The notes beneath the pieces were generated by a model, which had not been told where the DNA came from, ran no database searches, and was given only the letters and a program-made list of their open reading frames with translations. From the NCBI RefSeq assembly GCF_019748365.1, contig NZ_JAIEPN010000027.1:1-64000 (forward strand): a stretch of 64,000 nt of DNA, read 5' to 3'. This DNA comes from Novosphingobium sp. GTDB lineage: Bacteria > Pseudomonadota > Alphaproteobacteria > Sphingomonadales > Sphingomonadaceae. Positions 28,019-35,484 of this stretch are shown here, piece by piece. How positions within the stretch are numbered: position 1 is the stretch's first letter; the number at the start of each line of letters is the position of its first letter. The translations under genes and the position numbers were made by a program.

Positions 28019-29217
28019 TTGAGCACCGCGCCGCTGGCGACGAGGCCTGCAATCTCGTCCTCGCCGTAGCCGGCTTCGGCCAGCACCGCCGCGCTGTCAG
28101 CGCCCAGCGCCGGGCCGGGATCGCCGATGGCACCGGGGGTGCCGGAGAAGTTCGTGGGGATGCCGGGATAGCGCAAGGTGCCAAGCTCCGTTTCGGCGCT
28201 GTGCCAGAAGCCCGTCTCCTCGAGGTGCGGATCGTGGAGCAGGTCCTGCAGCGAGGCGATGGGGGTTGCGGGGATTTCGGCGCGGCGGAACAGGTCCATC
28301 CAGCTTTCCGTGGTGCGCGTGATCATGACCTTCTCGACATGGGCGAGCACTGCCGAGATATTCTCGCTGCGGCTGCGCATCGTGGCGAACATGGGATCAT
28401 CCGACCATGCGGGATTGCCGAGTTCGCGGAAGAAGGCCTGCCACTGCTTGTCGTTGTAGATCATCACGCCGACATGGCCGTCCGCCGTCTTGTAGGGGCG
28501 GCGCGAGGGGGAGGTGGCGCGGGGGTAGACCGGCGGCCCGAGCGGCGGATCGAAGAGCGAGCCGCAGATGTGCTCGGTCGCGGCGAAGGAGACCAGCGTC
28601 TCGAACATCGGGACTTCGATTTCCTGCCCCTCGCCCGTCTTCTCGCGCGCATAGAGCGCGGCGATCACGGCATAGGCGCCGGTGAGGCCCGCGACCTTGT
28701 CGGCGATCACGGTGGCGCTGTAGGTCGGCTCGCCGCCCGAAAGCTTGGCCTGCAGATCGACGATGCCCGAGGCGGCCTGCACGATATCGTCGTAGGCCGG
28801 GTAATCGCGGTAGGGGCCGGTGCGGCCATAGCCATAGAGATTGGCGTAGATGATCTTCGGGTTGGCGGCCTTCAGCGCGGCGTAGTCGAGCCCGAGCCGG
28901 GCGATGGCCTGCGCGCGCATCGAGTGGATGAAGACGTCGGCATCCCTGGCAAGGCGCAGCACGGCATCGCGGGCGGCCTGCTGCTTGAGATCGAGCGCAA
29001 GGCTGCGCTTGCCGCGGTTGACGTTGAGGAACATCGCGCCGCGCGTCGAGTCAGGCCCCGGGGGGATGAAGCGCGTGGTATCGCCCGAGGGGCCTTCGAT
29101 CTTGATCACGTCTGCGCCCAGATCGGCGAAGATCTGGGTGGCGTAGGGGCCCATCAGCACGGCGGTGAGATCGAGCACGCGCACGCCCGCGAGAGGGCCC
29201 TTGCCGCGCCCGCTCAT
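28015..29217 (-). CDS. CaiB/BaiF family CoA-transferase
   Basis: A 400-aa class III CoA-transferase. It begins GPLAGVRVLDLTAVLMGPYATQ, and the catalytic Asp is in IADKVAGLTG (Asp173). YEGRTGPYRD-type and REKTGEGQEIEV motifs are typical. It moves CoA from a donor thioester to a carboxylic acid, or helps epimerise an alpha-methyl acyl-CoA as in Amacr-like relatives. It is the first gene of the leftward operon with DUF35 and the thiolase-like protein. Site D lies 103 bp upstream. Confidence 0.9.
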   Translation of the reverse strand: MSGRGKGPLAGVRVLDLTAVLMGPYATQIFADLGADVIKIEGPSGDTTRFIPPGPDSTRGAMFLNVNRGKRSLALDLKQQAARDAVLRLARDADVFIHSMRAQAIARLGLDYAALKAANPKIIYANLYGYGRTGPYRDYPAYDDIVQAASGIVDLQAKLSGGEPTYSATVIADKVAGLTGAYAVIAALYAREKTGEGQEIEVPMFETLVSFAATEHICGSLFDPPLGPPVYPRATSPSRRPYKTADGHVGVMIYNDKQWQAFFRELGNPAWSDDPMFATMRSRSENISAVLAHVEKVMITRTTESWMDLFRRAEIPATPIASLQDLLHDPHLEETGFWHSAETELGTLRYPGIPTNFSGTPGAIGDPGPALGADSAAVLAEAGYGEDEIAGLVASGAVLK

Positions 29218-29319
29218 GCCCGCGCTCCGGCGGCGATAGTCAGGCGCGTGTGCCTCATGATTCTCCCGTTTCCTGCCTTGCTGCGGCGGCGATTTGGTCC
29301 GCTATGAAGGACCATAAAA

Positions 29320-29337
29320 AAGCATTCAAGCATGTTT
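29320..29337. promoter_or_regulatory. Operator-like palindrome, site D
   Basis: AAGCATTCAAGCATGTTT fits the shared consensus with one mismatch (position 10) inside an A/T-rich stretch. It is nearly central in the 234-bp divergent gap between the CoA-transferase operon and the SDR-Rieske operon, so it could control both. Confidence 0.6.
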
Positions 29338-29451
29338 TTTTCTTGGCGGGTGGGCCCCGTCTCCATAGAGTGCGCGGCGAGAAGAGGAGCGGGCATTTGG
29401 GGCCATGCGCCATGCGCGCGAAGGTAGCCCCGCCGCAGGAAAGGACAAGAC

Positions 29452-30213
29452 ATGGATCTGGGACTTCAGGGCAAGAAGGCGATCGTCGTCGGCGGTGCGC
29501 GCGGCATCGGCTATGCGGTGGCCGAGATCCTGTCGCGCGAGGGCGCAGACGTCGCCATCAGCGCGCGCGGCGAGGACAGCGTGAAGGACGCGGTGGCGGC
29601 GCTCTCGCGCTATGGCACCAAGGTTGTCGGGAGGCCCGTCAACGTGAAGAAGGCAGATGATTACAAGGCGTGGCTCGAATGGGCGATCGAGGCGCTCGAA
29701 GGTGTCGACGTGCTGGTGCCGCTGAGCTCGGCCGGAGGCGGCATGGGCAGCGAAAAATACTGGCACAACGCTTTCGAGACCGATGTGATGGGCCCGGTCC
29801 GCGCGGTCGAGGCGGTGATTCCGGTGATGACCCAGCGCAAGCATGGCTCGATCGTGCTGGTCGCCACCACCAGCGCGCTGGAAGCGATGGGCGGCCCGCA
29901 GGCCTACAACGCGATGAAGGCTTCGCTGATCACCTATGGCAAGCAGCTCGCGCTCGCGCACGGCAAGGACGGCATTCGCGTCAACGTTGTCTCACCCGGG
30001 CCGATCGAGTTCGAGGGCGGCAACTGGGACATGATCAAGGGCACGATGGAGAAGTTCTACCAGTCGCAGCTGCGCCAGCAGCCAATGGGGCGGCTGGGGC
30101 GGCCGGAGGAAGTGGCGCGCGCGATCGTGTTCCTCGCCAGCGAGGCGGCCAGCTGGTGCAGCGGCTCGCACCTCGTGGTCGATGGCGCCTTCACCAACCG
30201 GACCCATTTCTGA
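29452..30213 (+). CDS. SDR family oxidoreductase
   Basis: A 253-aa classical SDR: VGGARGIG (13-20), catalytic Ser141 region, AYNAMK (Tyr152, Lys156). The NNAG motif is replaced by LSSAGGG (91-97), as seen in some 3-oxoacyl-reductase-like relatives. First gene of a rightward operon with a Rieske oxygenase (start 1 bp after the stop) and an FMN reductase. It may oxidise a cis-diol or ring alcohol made by the oxygenase. Confidence 0.87.
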   Translation: MDLGLQGKKAIVVGGARGIGYAVAEILSREGADVAISARGEDSVKDAVAALSRYGTKVVGRPVNVKKADDYKAWLEWAIEALEGVDVLVPLSSAGGGMGSEKYWHNAFETDVMGPVRAVEAVIPVMTQRKHGSIVLVATTSALEAMGGPQAYNAMKASLITYGKQLALAHGKDGIRVNVVSPGPIEFEGGNWDMIKGTMEKFYQSQLRQQPMGRLGRPEEVARAIVFLASEAASWCSGSHLVVDGAFTNRTHF

Positions 30214-30214
30214 G

Positions 30215-31594
30215 ATGGATCAGCCAGTCACTCAAAAGCCGGTGACCTGGGACACGTCGAAGATGGACGTGAAGCGCGTCGTCGACGTGATCCGCGTGAC
30301 GCCGGAGACCAACACCAGCCGCACGCCGGTGGACAAGGCGCCCGATCCGGAGCTGGGGCACGATCTGATCCCGGCGGAGCGCTACTACTCCGAAGCATTC
30401 ATGAAGCTCGAATGGGAGCGGATCTGGACCAAGGTCTGGCTGCTCGGCGGGCGGGCCGACGATATCCCGGAGCCCGGCGACTACATCTGCACCGAGATCG
30501 GCAAGGAAAGCGTGCTGATCGTGCGGCAGCACGACGGTTCGCTGCGCTGCTTCCCCAATGTGTGCCTCCACCGCGGCAACCGGCTGCGGCCGGAAGGCAT
30601 CGGCAATGCGCAGGCGTTCCGCTGCATGTATCACCACTGGACCTACGGGCTCGACGGCAAGATCGAGCGGCTGCCGGATCTTTGCACCTTCCCGCAAGGG
30701 GGGCCTCCGGGCATGACCTTGCCGAGCCTGCCGGTGACGGAGTGGAACAGCTTCGTGTGGTTCTCGCTGAACCCGGATGTCGAACCGTTCGACGATTACA
30801 TCGCCCCGCTCAAGGACCACCTCGAGCCCTATCACCCCGAGCGCATGGCGTGGAAACGCGACGTGACGGTGGAGTGGGACTGCAACTGGAAGGCCTCGGT
30901 CGATGCCTTCAACGAGACCTACCATGTGCAGGGCATCCACCCGCAGCTGCAGTGGTATCTCGACGACGTGAACGTGCAGATCGATTGCTACGAGCGGCAC
31001 AACCGCTATCTGATCCCGTTCGCCGCGATCTCCCCGCGCGTCGCCATGCCGAGCGCGATCCCGCCGGCGATCGAGGAGATCATGCGCCATGCCGGCATGG
31101 ACCCGGCGGAGTACGAGGGGCGGGTGAGCGATATCCGCCGCGATGTGCAGCTGTTCAAGCGCCAGCACGGCAAGGCGCAGGGCAAGGACTATTCGGCGCT
31201 GAACGATGATCAGCTGACCGACGACTACCACTACATGATCTTCCCGAACGTCGCGCTCAACGTGCATGCGGATGACATCATGATGTTCCGCCAGCGCCCG
31301 CACGCCAGCGATCCGAACAAGATGCTCTACGACGTCTGGGTGTTCGAACTTGTGCCGGAGGGCGAGCCCTGGCCCGAGCGGGTGAAGCATCGGCGCTTCA
31401 AGCATGGCGAGCGCAGCATCGGGCAAGTGCTCGATCAGGATGCCTACAACCTGCCGACGGTGCAGGCAGGGATGAAGAGCGAGAGCTTCCCCGGGCTGTG
31501 GATCGGCGAGCAGGAGCTGCGCATCCGCCATTTCCACAAGGTGCTCGACGACTACATCTACGGGCCGGGCGGCAAGCAGGCGGGGGATTTGTGA
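30215..31594 (+). CDS. Rieske non-heme iron oxygenase alpha subunit (2 of 4)
   Basis: A 459-aa oxygenase. The Rieske ligands are CLHRG (Cys117, His119) and CMYHHW (Cys137, His140). The iron site is NETYHVQGIHPQ. ATG 30215 follows the SDR stop by one base; the listed earlier start lies inside the SDR gene. There is no beta subunit. Its stop overlaps the GTG start of the FMN reductase, suggesting that reductase may supply electrons or handle a quinone product. It resembles the enzymes at 20386 and 57380 in length and layout. Confidence 0.92.
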   Translation: MDQPVTQKPVTWDTSKMDVKRVVDVIRVTPETNTSRTPVDKAPDPELGHDLIPAERYYSEAFMKLEWERIWTKVWLLGGRADDIPEPGDYICTEIGKESVLIVRQHDGSLRCFPNVCLHRGNRLRPEGIGNAQAFRCMYHHWTYGLDGKIERLPDLCTFPQGGPPGMTLPSLPVTEWNSFVWFSLNPDVEPFDDYIAPLKDHLEPYHPERMAWKRDVTVEWDCNWKASVDAFNETYHVQGIHPQLQWYLDDVNVQIDCYERHNRYLIPFAAISPRVAMPSAIPPAIEEIMRHAGMDPAEYEGRVSDIRRDVQLFKRQHGKAQGKDYSALNDDQLTDDYHYMIFPNVALNVHADDIMMFRQRPHASDPNKMLYDVWVFELVPEGEPWPERVKHRRFKHGERSIGQVLDQDAYNLPTVQAGMKSESFPGLWIGEQELRIRHFHKVLDDYIYGPGGKQAGDL

Positions 31595-32238
31595 CGCAGC
31601 GTATCCTCCATGTGATCGGCAGTCCGCGCGGGGAGCGCTCGCGTTCGGTGAAGGTGGCCGAGCGGCTGATCGCGGGACTGACGGCGGCGAGCCCCGGTAC
31701 CACAGTCGAGACGCTGAACACCTGCAGTGCAGACCTCCCCGCGCTGACCGGCCCAGTGATCGAGGGGCGCTATGCGCTGATCGAGGGGCGCGAGGTCGCG
31801 GACGAGGTGCGCGCCGCATGGGCGCAGATCGGCGACGCGGTGGCGCACTTCCTCTCGTTCGACACGCATGTGTTCAGCGTGCCGATGTGGAACTTCGGCA
31901 TTCCGTGGCAATTGAAGCAGTATATCGACACGATCACGCAGCCGGGCATGGCCTTCCGCGTTTCGGAAACCGGCGTCGAAGGGCTGGGTGCGGGCAAGCG
32001 GGCGATCCTTGTCGCCTCGGGCGCGCTCGATATACGGCCCGGTCAGCCCGGCGCGGAGCTAGATCATCAGGTGCGCTTCATGCAGGCTTGGCTCGGCTTC
32101 ATCGGGATCACCGATGTGCATGTCGTGCACTTGCGACCGACTTATGGCCCGCCCGACGTGGTCGAGGCGGCGATGGGCGCGGCTTATGCCTCGGCGGAAG
32201 CGCTGGTGGCCGATCTGTCGCGGCCTGCGCGCGTGTAG
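31591..32238 (+). CDS. FMN-dependent NAD(P)H oxidoreductase (azoreductase/flavodoxin-like fold)
   Basis: A 215-aa AzoR-like flavodoxin-fold protein: ILHVIGSPRGERSRS (FMN phosphate loop), then PMWNFGIPWQLKQYIDTI, then GVEGLGAGKRAILVASGG-like region. It reduces quinones or other acceptors with NAD(P)H. GTG 31591 overlaps the Rieske stop (GTGA), so it is translationally coupled. The 3' end overlaps the convergent MaoC gene by 55 bp. A role as electron donor to the oxygenase is possible but unproven. Confidence 0.85.
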   Translation: MTQRILHVIGSPRGERSRSVKVAERLIAGLTAASPGTTVETLNTCSADLPALTGPVIEGRYALIEGREVADEVRAAWAQIGDAVAHFLSFDTHVFSVPMWNFGIPWQLKQYIDTITQPGMAFRVSETGVEGLGAGKRAILVASGALDIRPGQPGAELDHQVRFMQAWLGFIGITDVHVVHLRPTYGPPDVVEAAMGAAYASAEALVADLSRPARV

Positions 32239-32693
32239 ACGAGGTTGGTGCTCTCGAAGGTGACGCACTCGGTGCCATCCTCCAGCATCACCACATAGCG
32301 CGTGACGGCCGTGCCGCGCGGCTTGGCGCTGCGCGAGGGCTCCAGGCTGAGGATTTCGCTCGAGACGCGCAGCGTATCGCCGGCGCGGACGGCACGCTTC
32401 AGGCGCAAGCGGTCCCAGCCCACACCGCAGACGAAATCGATATCGCCGTTGATCGCATGATCCATCTGCCGCCAGATCGCCAGCACATGGATGCCGCTCG
32501 CGACGACCTGACCGAACACCGAGGCGCGCGCGGCTTCGGGATCGGTGTGGAACCACTGCGGATCATGCGCGCGGGCGAAATCGACGATCTCGGCCTCGGT
32601 CAGGGTGCGCAGGGGCGAGAGCCGCGTCTCACCCACTGCAAGGTCTTCGAACGTCCGCCACGGCGTGCCCAGCGGCGAGAGCGTATCGGTCAT
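32184..32693 (-). CDS. MaoC-family hydratase/dehydratase
   Basis: A 169-aa hotdog-fold protein: FEDLAVGETRLSPLRTLTEAEIVDFARAHDPQWFHTDPE carries the hydratase Asp/His residues. The upstream portion of the listed ORF is shadow; ATG 32693 overlaps the Rieske stop (ATGA). It probably hydrates an enoyl-CoA in side-chain beta-oxidation. Second gene after the Rieske oxygenase at 32690. Confidence 0.85.
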   Translation of the reverse strand: MTDTLSPLGTPWRTFEDLAVGETRLSPLRTLTEAEIVDFARAHDPQWFHTDPEAARASVFGQVVASGIHVLAIWRQMDHAINGDIDFVCGVGWDRLRLKRAVRAGDTLRVSSEILSLEPSRSAKPRGTAVTRYVVMLEDGTECVTFESTNLVYTRAGRDRSATSASAEA

Positions 32694-33919
32694 TCGCGGA
32701 CGATGAACGGCGCGAGCACGGGTGTCACGCGCAAGTGCTCGGGCACGTTCTCCACGCCGATGCGGCGGTCGAGTTCCTCGTGCCAGTTGTAGATGCGGCG
32801 TTCCTGATAGTTGAGCGACATGCCCTTGAAGCCCGGGCCTTCGACCGATTCCTGAATCTGCGGGGCAAACTGCAGGTCCTCGTAGAGGATGCGCTCCCAG
32901 TTCTTGATGCGCATTTCCCACAGCGGGTGCGGATTGGCAGCATCGTGATCGGGGGCGAGCCAGGTCGAGACGACCCGGGTGCGCTTCGGCCCCATCGGCC
33001 AGAACTGCAGCAGCGGAATGCCGGTAGGCGCGGGCGGCATCACGAAGTTGGGGTAGATCGAGTAGGAGACGTTGTTCTTCGCCACGAACTCCGAGATCGT
33101 CGGGATTTCGGGCATGCCGACAGTGCCGGGATCGATCCAGCCTTCGCGCCGGTTGGGCGTCGCCATGCGGCTGTGGCCGTTGGGCCAGAGCGTGACGATC
33201 ATCGCGCGGTGATCGAGGAAGCGGTCCACCGTGTTCTCGTGGATCGACTTGAGGTGATAGACTTCGAGGAACGCGTCGAGCAGCACCTTGACGTTGCAGT
33301 CGGTCTCGTAAGTGCGGCTGTCGACAAGGCGCAGCTTTTCGAGCTGGAGCTGTTCGAGCTCCGCCGCCATCGGGCCGATGTGCTGCATCAGTGGCTCGGC
33401 ATCGGGATCGGCGTTGAGGAAGATGAGGCTGCCGAGGAGCTCACAGCGCACCTGGCTCAGCGAATGGCAGGAAAAGTCGAAACCTTCCGCAAAATCGCGC
33501 CGGTCGCGCACCGCGGTGAGCTTGCCTTCGAGCGTATAGGACCAGCCGTGATAGCCGCATACGAAGCCGCGCGAGGTGCCGCTCTCCTCCTTTACGAGAG
33601 GTGCGCCGCGGTGCTGGCACGTGTTGTAGTACGCCCGGATGTCGCCCGAAAGCGTGCGGGTGACGATGACGGGGGAGCCGGTGTTGCGGCAGAGGAACCA
33701 TGAGCCGGGCTCGGGGAGCTGGTCGACGTGCCCCGCATAGAGCCACGAGCGCTGCCACATGCCCCTTTCCTCGAGTTCGAGGAAAGCGGGATCGACGTAG
33801 CGGCCGCCGGGGATCGAGGGCAGCGCGGGAAAATCGGCGGGCGGACCATTGCGCTCGCGTTCCCACGTCATGCGTGCCAGATCATCGGCATGGGCTTGCG
33901 CGGTCAGGGTTTCGGACAT
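32690..33919 (-). CDS. Rieske non-heme iron oxygenase alpha subunit (3 of 4)
   Basis: A 409-aa oxygenase, shorter than the other three. The Rieske ligands are CQHRG (Cys101, His103) and CGYHGW (Cys121, His124). The iron site is LEVYHLKSIHENT. ATG 33919 is chosen because GGAGAGG precedes it; the listed start at 34003 runs through the operator. No beta subunit. It is coupled to the MaoC gene. Sequence features (RGGxYVDP, YSIYPNFVM) put it in a different subgroup from the others, so it probably acts on another intermediate. Site E lies 42 bp upstream. Confidence 0.92.
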   Translation of the reverse strand: MSETLTAQAHADDLARMTWERERNGPPADFPALPSIPGGRYVDPAFLELEERGMWQRSWLYAGHVDQLPEPGSWFLCRNTGSPVIVTRTLSGDIRAYYNTCQHRGAPLVKEESGTSRGFVCGYHGWSYTLEGKLTAVRDRRDFAEGFDFSCHSLSQVRCELLGSLIFLNADPDAEPLMQHIGPMAAELEQLQLEKLRLVDSRTYETDCNVKVLLDAFLEVYHLKSIHENTVDRFLDHRAMIVTLWPNGHSRMATPNRREGWIDPGTVGMPEIPTISEFVAKNNVSYSIYPNFVMPPAPTGIPLLQFWPMGPKRTRVVSTWLAPDHDAANPHPLWEMRIKNWERILYEDLQFAPQIQESVEGPGFKGMSLNYQERRIYNWHEELDRRIGVENVPEHLRVTPVLAPFIVRE

Positions 33920-33960
33920 CGTACCTCTCCCGGAACAACGGGGTTCCGATTGCACCTTAA

Positions 33961-33978
33961 AAACATTCATGTATGCTT
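33961..33978. promoter_or_regulatory. Operator-like palindrome, site E
   Basis: AAACATTCATGTATGCTT fits the shared consensus without mismatch, with 7 of 9 symmetric positions. It lies 42 bp before the Rieske gene start in the 153-bp divergent gap to the VOC gene. Confidence 0.64.
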
Positions 33979-34025
33979 GTAAAGCGATGCTTTCGGCGGT
34001 CAATGAGGCGTATTTTCAATCTATA

Positions 34026-34037
34026 AAACATATGTTT
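34026..34037. promoter_or_regulatory. Palindrome before the VOC-ferredoxin operon
   Basis: AAACATATGTTT is a perfect 12-base palindrome built of the same AAACAT and ATGTTT half-sites as sites A-E but without the 6-bp spacer. It is 36 bp before the VOC gene start. It may be a related site or a chance AT-rich palindrome. Confidence 0.4.
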
Positions 34038-34072
34038 GCTGAATTGCAGCTGACGACATGGGAGTGATGCGA

Positions 34073-34537
34073 ATGGAGATTTTGGCGGGTATCTTTCACC
34101 ATGGCGTGATCGTTGACGATCTGGAAGCGGCGATGGCCCATTTCGGCGCGACGATGGGCTGCACATGGACCCCGGTGCGCACGTTCGATCCGATGCCGGT
34201 GTGGAACGCGGCAGGCGAGCAACTGGAGGCGAAACTGCGCGTGGTCTACTCGCATCAGGGGCCGCTCCGGATGGAGCTGATCGAAAGCGAACCGGGTTCG
34301 GCTTATGACGCGATGCGCGCGCTCGGGCCGTCGCACCTCGGCGTCTGGGTCGATTCGGTGGCAAACAGCGCAGCGGCGATGCTGGCGGATGGCTGGGAGC
34401 TGGTGCTGGGCGGAGCGCCCGCCGATCAGGGCCACGGCGCGATTGCCTATCTTGCGAAGCCTGGCAGCCCGGTGATCGAACTGGTGGCGCGCGCGATCAC
34501 CCCGGTGATGGAAGAATGGTGGGCGGCAACTGCATGA
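34073..34537 (+). CDS. VOC (glyoxalase/bleomycin-resistance fold) protein
   Basis: A 154-aa protein: HHGVIVDDLEAAMAHFGATMG is the first beta-alpha-beta-beta-beta module, and GKPGSPVIELVARA-like residues (YLAKPGSPVIELV) close the second. VOC proteins include epimerases, dioxygenases and lyases; methylmalonyl-CoA-epimerase-like members begin this way. ATG 34073 is preferred because GGGAG lies 8 nt before it. Its stop overlaps the ferredoxin start (ATGA). Confidence 0.75.
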   Translation: MEILAGIFHHGVIVDDLEAAMAHFGATMGCTWTPVRTFDPMPVWNAAGEQLEAKLRVVYSHQGPLRMELIESEPGSAYDAMRALGPSHLGVWVDSVANSAAAMLADGWELVLGGAPADQGHGAIAYLAKPGSPVIELVARAITPVMEEWWAATA

Positions 34538-34887
34538 GCACGACTTGGCATGACCTTGCTCCGGAGGCTGAATTCCCCGCCGAAGGCAAACTCGCGGCGC
34601 GGCTGGCGGGCTGGCACATTCTGGTCCTGCGCACGGATGACGGCACCTATCGCGCTGTCAACGACCGCTGCACGCACCAGGCCGCGCTGCTCTCCCCGGG
34701 GCGCGTCCGGCGCGGCGCGGTGATGTGCCCGCTCCACGGCGCGCGCTTCGACGTACTGACCGGCAAATGCCTCGGCGCGGCCTACCCGGACCTGCGGACA
34801 TTCCCGGTGCGGGTGGAAGCGGGGCGGATCGAAGTCGAGATGCCGGATGCCCCGCCGGGGCCGGGGGAACTGCCAGTCGTGATGTGA
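34534..34887 (+). CDS. Rieske-type [2Fe-2S] ferredoxin
   Basis: A 117-aa Rieske ferredoxin: CTHQ (Cys46, His48) and CPLHG (Cys65, His68). It is the only oxygenase-type electron carrier in the window, so it may serve several of the alpha-only Rieske oxygenases. No ferredoxin reductase is visible nearby. ATG 34534 overlaps the VOC stop. A tRNA gene follows on the other strand. Confidence 0.9.
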   Translation: MSTTWHDLAPEAEFPAEGKLAARLAGWHILVLRTDDGTYRAVNDRCTHQAALLSPGRVRRGAVMCPLHGARFDVLTGKCLGAAYPDLRTFPVRVEAGRIEVEMPDAPPGPGELPVVM

Positions 34888-34907
34888 GGCGGCACCGGCC
34901 TGGCCGG

Positions 34908-34982
34908 TGGTGGGCGCGGCAGGGATTGAACCTGCGACCCCACCCGTGTGAAGGGTGTGCTCTACCACTGAGCTACGCGCCC
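34908..34982 (-). tRNA. tRNA-Val (anticodon CAC)
   Basis: On the minus strand GGGCGCG pairs with CGCGCCC as the acceptor stem. The D arm is GCTCAGTGGTAGAGC. The anticodon stem CACCC/GGGTG encloses the loop TTCACAC, giving anticodon CAC. The T arm is GCAGGTTCAATCCCTGC, and CCA is encoded at 34908-34910. All stems pair fully. It marks the right boundary of the catabolic block. Confidence 0.95.
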
Positions 34983-35086
34983 GCGCGGCGGACTCATGCG
35001 GTGGGCATGGCGGCCGGACAGGGGCGCGCCTCTGCCATGGCGGGGCTTGATTGACAAGTGGGGCGATCAAGATATTTGCGGGGGCC

Positions 35087-35404
35087 ATGACCGACGAAGC
35101 ATCCGCGCCCGAATCCGCCGCTCCCGCAACCACTGCCGGACCGGACGTGCCCCCCGATCACCTCGCCATCAATCCGCGCAGCCCGTTCTTCGATGCGGAG
35201 AAGCTGCGCCGGGGCATCGGCATCCGCTTCAAGGGCACGGTGCGCCGCAATGTCGAGGAATACTGCATCTCCGAAGGTTGGGTGCGCGTGCAGGCGGGCA
35301 AGACCATGGACCGCAAGGGCAACCCGCTGACGCTCAAGCTCTCCGGCCCGGTCGAGGCGTGGTACGAGGACCTTGGCGAGGACGCGCCGGTCGCGAAGCT
35401 TTAG
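35087..35404 (+). CDS. DUF3297 family protein
   Basis: A 105-aa protein. After an Ala/Pro-rich start it reads DHLAINPRSPFFDAEKLRRG, RRNVEEYCISEGWVRV, then GNPLTLKLSGPVEAW, which matches the DUF3297 family found in proteobacteria. Function is unknown. ATG 35087 has GGGGG upstream. It stands alone between the tRNA and the lysR gene. Confidence 0.8.
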   Translation: MTDEASAPESAAPATTAGPDVPPDHLAINPRSPFFDAEKLRRGIGIRFKGTVRRNVEEYCISEGWVRVQAGKTMDRKGNPLTLKLSGPVEAWYEDLGEDAPVAKL

Positions 35405-35484
35405 GCCGTACCCCTCCGTCAGCCCTGCGGGCTGCCATCCCCCCATTTGACCCTTCGACAAGGTCAGGGGACAATGGGGAGGAT

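Noticed and set aside
30191-31819. 542-aa minus-strand ORF over the Rieske gene
   Set aside because: His/Arg/Val-rich shadow; the plus strand carries the full Rieske motifs.
9998-34887. Estrogen degradation (edc/oec-type) cluster
   Set aside because: P450 and TonB receptors fit, but no extradiol meta-cleavage dioxygenase is seen in the window, so the assignment is not supported.
35405-35484. Possible small gene or attachment site beside the tRNA
   Set aside because: Only short hairpins (for example AGCCCTGCGGGCT) are visible; no integrase gene and no repeat of the tRNA 3' end was seen.
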